A DNA stretch of 40,734 bases from an uncultured Oscillospiraceae bacterium (GCA_934565655.1 CAKTIE010000015.1:1-40734); one strand, 5' to 3'; shown: positions 30,521 to 38,842, counted from the stretch's first letter. Notes: a model not told the origin generated them from the sequence alone. Translations and numbers: made by a program.

Positions 30521-30558
30521 GAGAGGGATGTTTCACGTGAAACATCCCTCTCTTTTTT
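30521..30558. terminator. Terminator hairpin of the glycosidase gene with parS site 1 embedded in it
   Basis: The 16-bp parS TGTTTCACGTGAAACA (30529-30544) is the apex of a perfect 32-nt palindrome (30521-30552) whose outer arms are GAGAGGGA / TCCCTCTC. A run of six T follows. The element thus reads both as an intrinsic terminator in RNA and as a ParB-binding site in DNA. Confidence 0.85.
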
Positions 30559-30568
30559 CGTCCCCGCC

Positions 30569-30584
30569 TGTTTCACGTGAAACA
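30569..30584. promoter_or_regulatory. parS site 2 (ParB-binding)
   Basis: TGTTTCACGTGAAACA, a perfect palindrome fitting the bacterial parS consensus, 40 bp from site 1 and upstream of the parA promoter. Confidence 0.93.
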
Positions 30585-30632
30585 TTGGCGTCCGTTTTCT
30601 GCAAAAATTGTCACGCGCCGTTGAAAAAAGTA

Positions 30633-30660
30633 TTGAAACCTATTACTTTTGTGGTATACT
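30633..30660 (+). promoter_or_regulatory. Promoter of parAB
   Basis: TTGAAA and TATACT are separated by 16 bp, with TTGTGG before the -10 (extended -10). It lies about 40 bp upstream of parA and 50 bp downstream of parS site 2, so ParB spreading could repress it. Confidence 0.7.
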
Positions 30661-30698
30661 GTTTCTATTATAGAAATACCAAATGCGAGGGAATAATT

Positions 30699-31454
30699 GT
30701 GGCAAAAATCGTAGCGATCGTGAATCAGAAGGGCGGCGTGGGCAAGACCACCACCTGCGTCAATCTGGCGGCCGCCGTGGCCCAGACGGGCAAGCGGGTG
30801 CTGCTGTGCGACTTTGACCCCCAGGCCAACGCCACCAGTGGCATGGGCGTGGACAAAACCGTCTCCAACGGCGTATATGACGTGATCATCAACGGCGTGG
30901 ACACGGAAAAAGCCATCGTCTCTACCCCGTATGGCGACGTGCTGCCCAGCAGCAAGGCGCTGGCCGGCGCAGGCGTGGAGATGATCAATCTGCCCGACCG
31001 GCAGTTCCTGCTGAAGAAGGCGCTGAGCCGCGTGGCGGATCAGTATGACTTCATCTTCATCGACTGTCCCCCCTCCCTGGAACTGCTGACGCTGAACGCG
31101 CTGTGCGCCGCCCACTCCCTGCTGGTGCCGGTGCAGGGCGAGTATTTCGCGCTGGAGGGTCTCAGCGACCTGATGAACACTGTGCGTCTGGTGCGCCGGG
31201 GCATGAACCCCGAATTGCAGATCGAGGGCGTGCTGCTGACCATGTTCGACGGCCGCACCAACCTGAGCATCCAGGTGGCCCAGGAGATCAAGCGCTTCTT
31301 CCCCGGCAAGGTCTACGCCACCGTCATCCCCCGCAATATCCGTCTCAGCGAAGCGCCCAGCCACGGCAAGCCCATCTGCGGCTATGACCGCACCTGCCGG
31401 GGCGCGGAGGCCTACGCCGCGCTGGCGGTGGAGTTCCTGCGCAAAAACCGCTGA
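30699..31454 (+). CDS. parA: Chromosome partitioning ATPase ParA (Soj)
   Basis: The 251-aa protein has the deviant Walker A motif KGGVGKTTT (residues 11-19), LLCDFDPQANAT (Walker A' region) and FIFIDCPPSL (Walker B). The IPRNIRLSEAPSHGKPI segment is typical of Soj. GTG 30699 is preferred: it gives the family start (AKIVAIVNQKGG), has GAGGG upstream and lies downstream of a good promoter; the frame is open much further but reads glycosidase DNA in another phase. ParA moves ParB-parS complexes and regulates DnaA. Confidence 0.95.
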   Translation: MAKIVAIVNQKGGVGKTTTCVNLAAAVAQTGKRVLLCDFDPQANATSGMGVDKTVSNGVYDVIINGVDTEKAIVSTPYGDVLPSSKALAGAGVEMINLPDRQFLLKKALSRVADQYDFIFIDCPPSLELLTLNALCAAHSLLVPVQGEYFALEGLSDLMNTVRLVRRGMNPELQIEGVLLTMFDGRTNLSIQVAQEIKRFFPGKVYATVIPRNIRLSEAPSHGKPICGYDRTCRGAEAYAALAVEFLRKNR

Positions 31455-31489
31455 GCGGTATCATTTCCAAGGAAAGGAGTACGGGATTT

Positions 31490-32350
31490 ATGGCAAAAAT
31501 GAAGGGTCTCGGCAAGGGTCTTGACGCCCTGCTGGGCGACGATTTTACCAACGAGCCGGAGGTCAAGAGCAGCCTCTTCCTCCCCATCTCTCAGGTGGAG
31601 AGCTGCGCCTCCCAGCCCCGGAAGCAGTTCGATCCCGACGCGCTGGCCGATCTGGCGGACTCCATCCGGCAGCACGGCATCATCCAGCCGCTGACGGTGC
31701 GGAAGCTGCAATCCGGCTATTATCAGATCATCGCCGGTGAACGCCGCTGGCGGGCCGCCCGGATGGCGGGCCTCAGTCAGGTGCCGGTGGTGGTCATCGA
31801 GGCCGACGACCGCAAGGCCATGGAGCTGGCCATGATCGAAAACCTCCAGCGCGAGGACCTGAACCCCATGGAGGAGGCCGAGGGCTATCACACGCTGATG
31901 GAGCAGTACGGCCTGACCCAGGAGGAGACCTCCCAGCGGGTGGGCAAGTCCCGCAGCGCCGTGGCCAACGCGCTGCGGCTGCTGAACCTCTGCAAGGAGG
32001 TGCGCGCGCTGGTGGAGGAGGGCAAGCTGACCGGCGGTCACGCCCGTGCGCTGGTGCCGCTGACGGCTGACATGCAGCAGAAGGCCGCCGCTGTGATCGT
32101 CAAGGACGATCTCTCCGTCCGCCAGACGGAGCTGCTGGTGAAGAAGCTGACGGCGGAGAAGAAGGACAAGCCCGCCAAGGACCCCACCGCCGTGGACTAC
32201 GCCGCTGAGGCCGCCCGTGAGCTGGGCGAGCGTCTGGGCCGTCCCTGCAAGATCGTCACTGGGAAGAAAAAGGGCCGCATCGAGCTGGAGTACTTCGGCA
32301 TGGACGATCTCAACGCCCTGCTGGAGGCCCTGCATCAGATGAAGAAATAA
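31490..32350 (+). CDS. parB: Chromosome partitioning protein ParB (Spo0J)
   Basis: The 286-aa protein has the N-terminal ParA-activating segment (KGLGKGLDALLG) and a ParB CTPase domain (QPRKQFDPDALADLADSIRQ; IIAGERRWRAARMAGLSQVP; MIENLQREDLNPMEEAEGY). A HTH (LTQEETSQRVGKSRSAVANA) and a C-terminal dimerisation domain follow. It binds the parS sites at 30529, 30569 and 32352, slides as a CTP clamp and recruits SMC. AAGGAG lies before ATG 31490, 35 bp after parA. Confidence 0.95.
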   Translation: MAKMKGLGKGLDALLGDDFTNEPEVKSSLFLPISQVESCASQPRKQFDPDALADLADSIRQHGIIQPLTVRKLQSGYYQIIAGERRWRAARMAGLSQVPVVVIEADDRKAMELAMIENLQREDLNPMEEAEGYHTLMEQYGLTQEETSQRVGKSRSAVANALRLLNLCKEVRALVEEGKLTGGHARALVPLTADMQQKAAAVIVKDDLSVRQTELLVKKLTAEKKDKPAKDPTAVDYAAEAARELGERLGRPCKIVTGKKKGRIELEYFGMDDLNALLEALHQMKK

Positions 32351-32351
32351 G

Positions 32352-32367
32352 TGTTTCACGTGAAACA
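32352..32367. promoter_or_regulatory. parS site 3 (ParB-binding)
   Basis: TGTTTCACGTGAAACA, identical to sites 1 and 2, one base after the parB stop codon and 29 bp before serS. Confidence 0.93.
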
Positions 32368-32396
32368 ATTCAAACAACATAAGAGGTAGATCAACC

Positions 32397-33719
32397 ATGC
32401 TTGATATCAAATTTGTCCGGGAAAATCCCGATATCGTCAAGGAAAACATCCGCAAGAAGTTCCAGAACGCCAAGCTGCCCCTGGTGGACGAGGCCATCGC
32501 GCTGGACGCCCAGCGCCGTCAGGCCATCGCTGACGGCGAAGCCCTGAAGGCCGAGCGCAACAAGCTGTCCAAGGCCAACGGCCCGTTGTTCGGCAAGCTG
32601 AAAAAATGCACCGACGAGGCGGAGAAGGCCGCCATTCAGGCCCAGATCGACGCCAACAACGCCGCCGTCAAGGCCGACGCCGACCGCATGGCACAGCTGG
32701 AGGCTCAGAAGGAGCAGGCCGAGGCCGCCCTCAACAAGATCATGCTGGTGATCCCCCAGATCATCGACGACAGCGTCCCCATCGGCCCCGACGACAGCTG
32801 CAACGTGGAGGTGGAGCGGTTCGGCGAGCCCAAGACCCCCGATTTCGAGGTGCCCTACCACACCGACATCATGGAGCGGTTCGACGGCATCGATCTGGAC
32901 GCGGCGGGCCGGGTGTCCGGCAGCGGCTTCTACTACCTGCTGGGCGACATCGCCCGACTCCACGAGGCGGTGCTGGCCTACGCCCGGGACTTCATGATCG
33001 ACAAGGGCTTCACCTACTGCATCCCCCCCTTCATGATCCACGGCAACGTGGTGGAGGGCGTTATGAGCCAGACCGATATGGACGCCATGATGTATAAGAT
33101 CGAGGGCGAGGATCTGTACCTGATCGGCACCAGCGAGCACTCCATGATCGGCAAGTTCATCGACCAGATCCTCCCTGAGGACAAGCTGCCCCAGACCCTG
33201 ACCTCCTACTCTCCCTGCTTCCGCAAGGAGAAGGGCGCTCACGGCATCGAGGAGCGGGGCGTGTACCGCATCCACCAGTTTGAAAAGCAGGAGATGATCG
33301 TGGTCTGCAAGCCCGAGGACTCCAAGGCGTGGTACGAGAAGATGTGGCGTTACAGCGTGGAGCTGTTCCGCAGTCTGGATATCCCCGTGCGGCAGCTGGA
33401 GTGCTGCTCCGGCGATCTGGCCGACCTGAAGTGCAAGTCCTGCGATATCGAGGCATGGTCGCCCCGCCAGCAGAAGTACTTCGAGGTGTGCTCCTGCTCC
33501 AATCTGGGCGACGCCCAGGCCCGCCGCCTGAAAATCCGCTATAAGGACGCCGAGGGCAAAATGCAGCTGTGCCACACCCTGAACAATACCGTGGTGGCTC
33601 CTCCCCGCATGCTGATCGCCTTCCTGGAGAACAATCTGCAGGCTGACGGCAGCGTACTGGTGCCGGAGGTGCTGCGTCCCTACATGGGCGGCAAGGCCGT
33701 GCTGATCCCCAAGCATTAA
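32397..33719 (+). CDS. serS: Seryl-tRNA synthetase
   Basis: The 440-aa protein has the SerRS N-terminal coiled-coil arm (ALDAQRRQAIADGEALKAER and on) and a class II core with motif 2 (CFRKEKG ... GVYRIHQFEKQEM). Motif 3 reads LNNTVVAPPRMLIAFLENN from Leu395, with the class II arginine at 403; most bacterial SerRS have a GSG-type sequence before that arginine, so this is a divergent variant, though the GTSEH loop is present. It charges tRNA-Ser. The AGAGG site is only 46 bp after parB, with no room for a T-box leader. Its place after parAB is common near clostridial origins. Confidence 0.93.
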   Translation: MLDIKFVRENPDIVKENIRKKFQNAKLPLVDEAIALDAQRRQAIADGEALKAERNKLSKANGPLFGKLKKCTDEAEKAAIQAQIDANNAAVKADADRMAQLEAQKEQAEAALNKIMLVIPQIIDDSVPIGPDDSCNVEVERFGEPKTPDFEVPYHTDIMERFDGIDLDAAGRVSGSGFYYLLGDIARLHEAVLAYARDFMIDKGFTYCIPPFMIHGNVVEGVMSQTDMDAMMYKIEGEDLYLIGTSEHSMIGKFIDQILPEDKLPQTLTSYSPCFRKEKGAHGIEERGVYRIHQFEKQEMIVVCKPEDSKAWYEKMWRYSVELFRSLDIPVRQLECCSGDLADLKCKSCDIEAWSPRQQKYFEVCSCSNLGDAQARRLKIRYKDAEGKMQLCHTLNNTVVAPPRMLIAFLENNLQADGSVLVPEVLRPYMGGKAVLIPKH

Positions 33720-33769
33720 CAGTTTGTAATCGCACATATATAACTCTTTGTATATAAGGAGTGTTACCT

Positions 33770-34201
33770 ATGAAAAAGTTTATCGCGGAATTCAAGGAAT
33801 TTGCCATGAAGGGCAACGTGGTGGACATGGCCATCGGCGTTGTCATCGGCGCTGCCTTCGGCAAGATCACCACCTCTCTGGTGAATGACGTGATCATGCC
33901 GCTCATCTCCCGCATTACCGGCGGCGTGGATTTCAGCGCGTGGAAATGGGTGCTGAAGGCCGCTGAAACCGCCGCCGACGGCACCGAGATCCCGGAGATC
34001 GCCGTCAACTACGGCAATTTCATCGCCGTGGTGCTGGACTTCCTCATCATCGCGCTGGTGCTGTTCATGGTGGTCAAGGCCATCAACAAGCTGCGGGCCA
34101 TCGGCAAGAAGCCGGAGGAGCCCGCGGAGGAGGAAGCGCCCGCGCCCACCAGCGAGGAGCTGCTGACAGAGATCCGCGACCTGCTGAAGGATAAGCAGTA
34201 A
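33770..34201 (+). CDS. mscL: Large-conductance mechanosensitive channel MscL
   Basis: The 143-aa protein has the MscL N-terminal amphipathic helix ([20 protein letters not shown]), TM1 with [20 protein letters not shown], the VIMPLI segment and TM2 ([20 protein letters not shown]). A charged C-terminal bundle ([15 protein letters not shown]) ends it. It opens under hypo-osmotic stress as a pentamer. ATG 33770 is chosen with AAGGAG 8 bp upstream. The stop overlaps the rsmG start by one base (TAATG), so the two are coupled. Confidence 0.95.
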   Translation: MKKFIAEFKEFAMKGNVVDMAIGVVIGAAFGKITTSLVNDVIMPLISRITGGVDFSAWKWVLKAAETAADGTEIPEIAVNYGNFIAVVLDFLIIALVLFMVVKAINKLRAIGKKPEEPAEEEAPAPTSEELLTEIRDLLKDKQ

Positions 34202-34899
34202 TGGAGCAGACACTGCGCCAGGGCCTGGCGGCACTGGGTCTCCCCTGCTCCGCCGTGCCCCAGCTGCTGGAGTTCTCCCGGCGGCTGCTGGAAAAAAATC
34301 AGGTGATGAACCTGACGGCCATCACCGCGCCGAAGGACGTGGCCGCCCTGCACCTGCTGGACTGCGCCGCGCTGCTGACGCTGGCGGACTTCCGGGGCAA
34401 GTCGGTGGTGGACGTAGGCACCGGCGCGGGCTTCCCCGGCATGGTGCTGCGGATGCTGGAGCCGGACTTCCACCTGACGCTGCTGGACTCGCTGGGCAAG
34501 CGCATCGACTGGCTGCGGCAGACCTGCGATGAGATGGGCCTTGCCCGCGTGGACTGCGTCCACGCCCGGGCCGAGGAGTTCGCCGCGGCGCACCGGCAGC
34601 GCTATGATATGGCCACCTCCCGAGCGGTGGCGGCGCTGCCGCTGCTGAGCGAGCTGGCGCTGCCGCTGGTGAAGCCGGGCGGCTGCTTCCTGGCCATGAA
34701 GTCCGTGGACAGCGACGCCGAGCTGGACAGCGCACGGGGCGCCATCGGCCAGCTGGGTGGAAAGGTCGAGGCCATCCGGGATTACACCATCCCCGGCACG
34801 GAGGTGACCCACCGCGTGGTGGTCATCCGCAAGGTGAAGGACACCCCGCCCCAGTTCCCCCGCACCTGGGCGAGGATGAAGAAAGCACCGCTGAAGTGA
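34201..34899 (+). CDS. rsmG: 16S rRNA (guanine(527)-N(7))-methyltransferase RsmG
   Basis: The 232-aa protein fits RsmG/GidB: NLTAITAPKDVAALHLLDC, SAM-binding VVDVGTGAGFPGMVL, the LDSLGKRIDWL segment and TSRAVAALPLLSELALPLV. It methylates G527 of 16S rRNA; loss confers low-level streptomycin resistance in several species. Coupled to mscL, and near parAB as in other Firmicutes, but separated from mnmE by about 28 kb. The stop is followed at once by a family-4 repeat. Confidence 0.95.
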   Translation: MEQTLRQGLAALGLPCSAVPQLLEFSRRLLEKNQVMNLTAITAPKDVAALHLLDCAALLTLADFRGKSVVDVGTGAGFPGMVLRMLEPDFHLTLLDSLGKRIDWLRQTCDEMGLARVDCVHARAEEFAAAHRQRYDMATSRAVAALPLLSELALPLVKPGGCFLAMKSVDSDAELDSARGAIGQLGGKVEAIRDYTIPGTEVTHRVVVIRKVKDTPPQFPRTWARMKKAPLK

Positions 34900-35340
34900 G
34901 GGGAGTTTCGCGCCCCGGCGCGACCTACTTTTGAACTGTTGCGGTGCCCAAAATTTTGCTGCGGCATTTTAAGCCGCCAAAATTTTGACCGCTGCCACTC
35001 GCTCACCTCGCTTCATCTGCCACTGGCAGCGCTCGGATCGCTCCCAACAGTGACAAAAGTAGGCAAAAGCACCGGAAGAAACCTCCGGTTTCTTCACTTC
35101 CGGGCGCGCTGCACCTCAAACCAGAATGTAAGTCCCCACCACACGTTTGCATAAGATTTCCTTTTTCGTTTTGATTAAAAGGATCGTCTCTGCTCCTGCG
35201 CCGCTGCCGCTGATGCGCTGCAACGGTAGAAACAACAGCGTTGTTCGGCGGCGCGATGTGGGCATCGCGCCCTACGAAATTCTATCGGCAGTCGGTTGTA
35301 GGGCGGGGTGCCCTCACCCCGCCGCACGATAGACGCACAA
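34900..35340. repeat. Intergenic repeat mosaic (families 3 and 4), no gene
   Basis: The 520-bp gap before minD starts with GGGGAGTTTCGCGCC and a CCTACTTTTG arm at 34929 whose partner CAAAAGTAGG is about 120 bp away (35053). Between them lies an AAAATTTTG / CAAAATTTT pair. A block at 35176-35220 matches 23785-23820 in reverse. Further on are GATGTGGGCATCGCGCCC and TAGGGCGGGGTGCCCTCACC (family 3). No frame here has a ribosome site or recognisable protein. Confidence 0.65.
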
Positions 35341-35422
35341 TGTCATTTTACACACCATGCAGCAGCAATAGAAAAGCAAGGCAAAAAACTCATTACCACA
35401 TTCAACCGAAAGGAGAACCCTC

Positions 35423-36166
35423 ATGGGCAAGATCATCGCCGTGGTGTCCGGCAAGGGCGGCACGGGCAAAACGTCCTTTACCGCCTGCGTGTCGCTGGCG
35501 CTGGCCGCCATGGGCCACACCACCCTGGCGCTGGACTGCGACATCACCCTGCGGAACCTTGACCTGGCGCTGGGTCTGTCCGACAGCGCCGCCATGGATT
35601 TCTCCGACGTGCTGGAGGGCCGCTGCACACTGACCGAGGCCGCCGTCCCCCACCGGAAGTACCCGAAGCTCTCGCTGCTGGCCGCGCCGCTGGCCCCGAT
35701 AGACGCCCGCTTCTCCCTGAGCGCCATGCAGATACTGGCGCAGGAGATACGGCAGCGCTACGACTACTGCCTGATCGACGCGCCGGCGGGACTGGGACAG
35801 GGCTTCCAGCTGGCCACCGCCGTGGCCGACAGCGTGGTGGTGGTCACCACCACCGACCCCGCCGCGCTGCGGGACGCCCAGCGCACCGTTATGGAGCTGC
35901 GGCGCTTCCCCGCCGGGCAGGTGCATCTGGTGGTGAACCGGGTGCAGAAGAAAATGCTCAAGGCCCTGCACACCACCATCGACGACGCCATGGACACGGC
36001 GGGGCTTCCCCTGCTGGGCGTCATTCCCGAGGACGGCGACATCCCGCTGGCGCTGAACCGGGGCATCCCGCTACGGGACGTCAATTACTACGGCCAGCGG
36101 GCCTATGAAAACATTGCCAGACGCATCACCGGACAGCGCGTGCCGCTGCTGCGCGCCCGGTGGTAA
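35423..36166 (+). CDS. minD: MinD-family ATPase, probable septum-site determining protein
   Basis: The 247-aa protein has a deviant Walker A (SGKGGTGKTSFT, 9-20), LDCDITLRNLDLALGL (MinD-type switch I region) and CLIDAPAGLGQGF. IPEDGDIPLALNRGIPL near the end is typical of MinD. MinD positions the division inhibitor MinC. The C-terminus (VPLLRARW) is short and does not show the long amphipathic membrane-targeting helix of MinD in Bacillus or E. coli, and neither minC nor minE is adjacent. Followed 27 bp later by mgsA, a pairing found in clostridia. AAAGGAGAA precedes ATG 35423. Confidence 0.8.
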   Translation: MGKIIAVVSGKGGTGKTSFTACVSLALAAMGHTTLALDCDITLRNLDLALGLSDSAAMDFSDVLEGRCTLTEAAVPHRKYPKLSLLAAPLAPIDARFSLSAMQILAQEIRQRYDYCLIDAPAGLGQGFQLATAVADSVVVVTTTDPAALRDAQRTVMELRRFPAGQVHLVVNRVQKKMLKALHTTIDDAMDTAGLPLLGVIPEDGDIPLALNRGIPLRDVNYYGQRAYENIARRITGQRVPLLRARW

Positions 36167-36193
36167 ACGATACAAGACAAGGAGTGAACCGAT

Positions 36194-36610
36194 ATGAATA
36201 TCGCCCTGATCGCACACGACAACCGTAAAGAGCTGATGGTCCAGTTCTGCACCGCCTACTGCGGTATTCTGGCCCAGCATACCCTGTGCGCCACCGCCAA
36301 TACCGGCAAGCAGGTGCAGGACGCCACCGGTCTGCCCGTACACCGCTTCCTGACCTTCGAGAACGGCGGCGGCCAGCAGATCGCGGCCCGCATCGCCTAT
36401 AACGAGATCGACATGGTGCTGTGCTTCGACGATCCCAACAAGCGCACCACCCACGAGGACATTCTGTATATCGCCAAGCTGTGCGACAAGAACAACATCC
36501 CCTTCGCCAGCAACGTGGCCACCGCCGAAATGCTGGTACTGGGTCTGGCCCGGGGCGATCTGGACTGGCGCGACATCGTCAACCCCAAGACCAAGCCCTT
36601 CACGGCGTAA
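36194..36610 (+). CDS. mgsA: Methylglyoxal synthase
   Basis: The 138-aa protein has the MgsA signature: IALIAHDNRKELMVQF, the phosphate-binding ATANTGKQVQDATGLPVHRF, GGGQQIAARIA, a catalytic segment DPNKRTTHEDI and the NVATAEMLVLG motif. It converts dihydroxyacetone phosphate to methylglyoxal, bypassing lower glycolysis under phosphate limitation. AAGGAG precedes ATG 36194. It is probably cotranscribed with minD, for no obvious functional reason. Confidence 0.93.
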   Translation: MNIALIAHDNRKELMVQFCTAYCGILAQHTLCATANTGKQVQDATGLPVHRFLTFENGGGQQIAARIAYNEIDMVLCFDDPNKRTTHEDILYIAKLCDKNNIPFASNVATAEMLVLGLARGDLDWRDIVNPKTKPFTA

Positions 36611-36628
36611 TCCTTTGGAGCTTGTGCC

Positions 36629-36785
36629 AAAAAGCCTCCCTTGTGTAAAGGCACCCCAGTGCGCACACTGGGGCGTGCACAGCTGAGGTGGCACGGCGAA
36701 GCCGTGACGGAGGGATTGTCCATTATCGTTTTATCCCCTCAGTCACCTTCGGTGACAGCTCCCCTTGCAACAAGGGGAGCCTTTG
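36629..36785. repeat. Family-1 intergenic repeat (long form)
   Basis: Starts AAAAAGCCTCCCTTGTG and ends GGGGAGCCTTTG. The left half carries the insert with CCCCAGTGCGCACACTGGGG (36654-36673); in the copy at 18376 the equivalent insert is in the right half. Hairpins GGCGAAGCC and GTCACCTTCGGTGAC are present. Confidence 0.8.
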
Positions 36786-36852
36786 GAATGTCATCCCCCC
36801 CATCCCCCGCATCCCCCCTGCCCCGGAACAAACAACAAGGAGAGAGAAAACA

Positions 36853-37371
36853 TTGATACAGACTGCACTGAACTGGTTGTACGACAACCTCTATAACTAC
36901 ATGATCCCCGTGTGCGCCCTGTGCGTACTGCGGGTGATCGTCAGCCTTCTGGAGCTGGCTCACATGAAGCGCCTGCGGGACAAGAAGTTCGTGTTCCGCC
37001 GGGTCAGCACCCAGTACCGGGACATCGGCACGTTTACGGGCCTGTTCATCGGCAGCGTGCTGATCTGCCTGTTCCCCAAGCTGGGTCTGCTGTTCGCCGT
37101 TGTGGCGGCGGGGCTGACGGTGCTGGGCTATCAGATCGGCAAGCGCAAGGGCGACGAGGCTGACCGCATCTGGCAGGAGGTGGTCAACGAGCTGTCCCAG
37201 AGCGAGGACGCCCACAAGGTCAACGCCATCAGCGTCGAGAGCAGCATCCACGGTCTCATCGACACGCTGGATGTGTTCGATAAGGAAGAAACGCCGGAGG
37301 AGCCTGCCGAAGCGGCAGCCGCCCCGGAAAGCGAAGAACAAAGAGAGGAAGATACCCCATGGAGAAAATGA
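36853..37371 (+). CDS. Small membrane protein of unknown function upstream of hisS
   Basis: The 172-aa protein has an N-terminal helix (YNYMIPVCALCVLRVIVSLL), a basic loop (MKRLRDKKFVFRR) and one or two further helices (TGLFIGSVLICLFPKLGLLF, VVAAGLTVLGYQIG). A soluble acidic tail rich in Glu, Ala and Pro closes it. TTG 36853 is chosen because AAGGAGAGAG lies 9-14 bp upstream; there is no ATG nearby in frame except inside the first helix. The last 13 bp overlap the hisS start, implying coupling. No family recognised. Confidence 0.65.
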   Translation: MIQTALNWLYDNLYNYMIPVCALCVLRVIVSLLELAHMKRLRDKKFVFRRVSTQYRDIGTFTGLFIGSVLICLFPKLGLLFAVVAAGLTVLGYQIGKRKGDEADRIWQEVVNELSQSEDAHKVNAISVESSIHGLIDTLDVFDKEETPEEPAEAAAAPESEEQREEDTPWRK

Positions 37372-38714
37372 AGCCCCGGACGTTATCCGGGTTTATGGAG
37401 CTGCTGCCCGCGCCCCAGCAGCAGATGGAGCGGATGATGGACATCCTCCGCAGAACGTACAGCCTGTACGGCTTTACCCCGCTGGATACCCCGCTGATCG
37501 AGGCCAGCGAGGTGCTGCTGGCCAAGGGCGGCGGCGAGACCGAGAAGCAGATCTACCGCTTCACCAAGGGCGACGCCGACCTGTCCCTGCGGTTTGACCT
37601 GACGGTGCCGCTGGCCAAGTATGTGGCGCTGCACTATAACGAGCTGAGCTTCCCCTTCCGCCGCTACCAGATCGGCAAGGTCTACCGGGGCGAACGTGCC
37701 CAGCGGGGCCGCTTCCGGGAGTTCTATCAGGCCGACATCGACGTGATCGGCGACGGCAAGCTGGACATCACCAACGAGGCGGAGATCCCCGCCATCATCT
37801 ATCAGACCTTTACCGAGCTGGGCTTGAAGCGGTTCCAGATCCGGGTCAACAACCGCCGCATCCTCAACGGCTTCTACGCCATGCAGGGGCTGACGGAGCG
37901 CTCCGGCGACATCATGCGCACCGTGGACAAGCTGGACAAGATCGGCGCGGAAAAGGTGCGCGTCCTGCTCACGGAGGACGTGGGCCTGTCCGACGAGCAG
38001 GCGGCGGAGATCCTGAAGTTCATCGCCATCACCGGCGACAACGCACAGGTCATCACCGCGCTGGAAGGCTACGCAGGCCGGAACGAGGTCTTTGACGAGG
38101 GTCTTGACCAGCTGAAAACCGTGGTGAAGTACCTCTCCTCCTTCGGCGTACCGGAGGAAAACTTCGCCGTTGACCTGACCATCGCCCGGGGTCTTGACTA
38201 CTACACCGGCACGGTGTACGAGACCACCCTGCTGGATCACCCGGAGATCGGCTCCGTCTGCTCCGGCGGCCGCTACGACAATCTGGCGGAGTACTATACC
38301 GACAAGCAGCTGCCCGGCGTGGGCATCTCCATCGGCCTGACCCGCCTGTTCTATGTGCTGGGCGAGCAGAAGATGCTCAACGACGATCTGCCCACCGCTC
38401 CCTGCGACGTGCTGGTGCTGCCCATGACGGAGGAGCTGTCCCCCGCCATCGACGCGGCCACCGCCCTGCGCCGCGCCGGTATCCGCACCCAGCTGTATAC
38501 CGAGCCGAAAAAGTTCAAGGCCAAGATGAACTACGCCGACAAACTGTCCGTCCCCTACGTCCTGTTCCTGGGCGAGGATGAGATCGCCGCCAATATGGTG
38601 TCCTGCAAGAACATGACCACCGGCGCGCAGACCAAGCTCCCCGTGGCCGACGCCATCGTCATGATCCGCCAGGATCTGGCCGAGCGCAACAAGGGCAAGG
38701 TCATCATGGAGTGA
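37359..38714 (+). CDS. hisS: Histidyl-tRNA synthetase
   Basis: The 451-aa protein is a class II synthetase: motif 1 region (ILRRTYSLYGFTPLDTPLIE), LRFDLTVPLAKYVA, motif 2 (RRYQIGKVYRGERAQRGRFREFYQADID in part), the histidine-specific GLDYYTGTVYE and SGGRYDNL, motif 3 (GISIGLTRLFYVL). A C-terminal anticodon-binding domain (DVLVLPMTEELSPAIDAATA) follows. Its presence and length argue for true HisRS over the regulatory HisZ. It is coupled to the preceding membrane protein and followed by aspS, a standard hisS-aspS pair. Confidence 0.92.
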   Translation: MEKMKPRTLSGFMELLPAPQQQMERMMDILRRTYSLYGFTPLDTPLIEASEVLLAKGGGETEKQIYRFTKGDADLSLRFDLTVPLAKYVALHYNELSFPFRRYQIGKVYRGERAQRGRFREFYQADIDVIGDGKLDITNEAEIPAIIYQTFTELGLKRFQIRVNNRRILNGFYAMQGLTERSGDIMRTVDKLDKIGAEKVRVLLTEDVGLSDEQAAEILKFIAITGDNAQVITALEGYAGRNEVFDEGLDQLKTVVKYLSSFGVPEENFAVDLTIARGLDYYTGTVYETTLLDHPEIGSVCSGGRYDNLAEYYTDKQLPGVGISIGLTRLFYVLGEQKMLNDDLPTAPCDVLVLPMTEELSPAIDAATALRRAGIRTQLYTEPKKFKAKMNYADKLSVPYVLFLGEDEIAANMVSCKNMTTGAQTKLPVADAIVMIRQDLAERNKGKVIME

Positions 38715-38842
38715 GGGGTTTCGCGCCTAGAATAACTCACGCTTTCATGCCTTTTCGTAGGGGGCGATGCCCACATCGCCCCGCACAATATAGAGAAAAT
38801 GTCCGTTAGGCGGCGGGCCGATGTAGGCATCGGCCCCTACAA
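38712..38842. repeat. Intergenic repeats between hisS and aspS (families 3 and 4)
   Basis: TGAGGGGTTTCGCGCC at the hisS stop is a truncated family-4 start. GTAGGGGGCGATGCCCACATC (in part, 38758 on) and GGCCGATGTAGGCATCGGCC followed by CCTAC (to 38840) are family-3 palindromes facing each other. No gene is seen in the 218-bp gap. Confidence 0.65.

Noticed and set aside
32351..32396. T-box leader for serS (and likewise before hisS and aspS)
   Set aside because: The serS leader is 46 bp and contains only a parS site; hisS overlaps the preceding gene; the gap before aspS holds repeats and no T-box consensus was seen.
36610..36850. Plus-strand frames starting in the repeat before the hisS operon
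   Set aside because: They begin inside a family-1 repeat; the real gene start is taken at the TTG preceded by AAGGAGAGAG at 36853.
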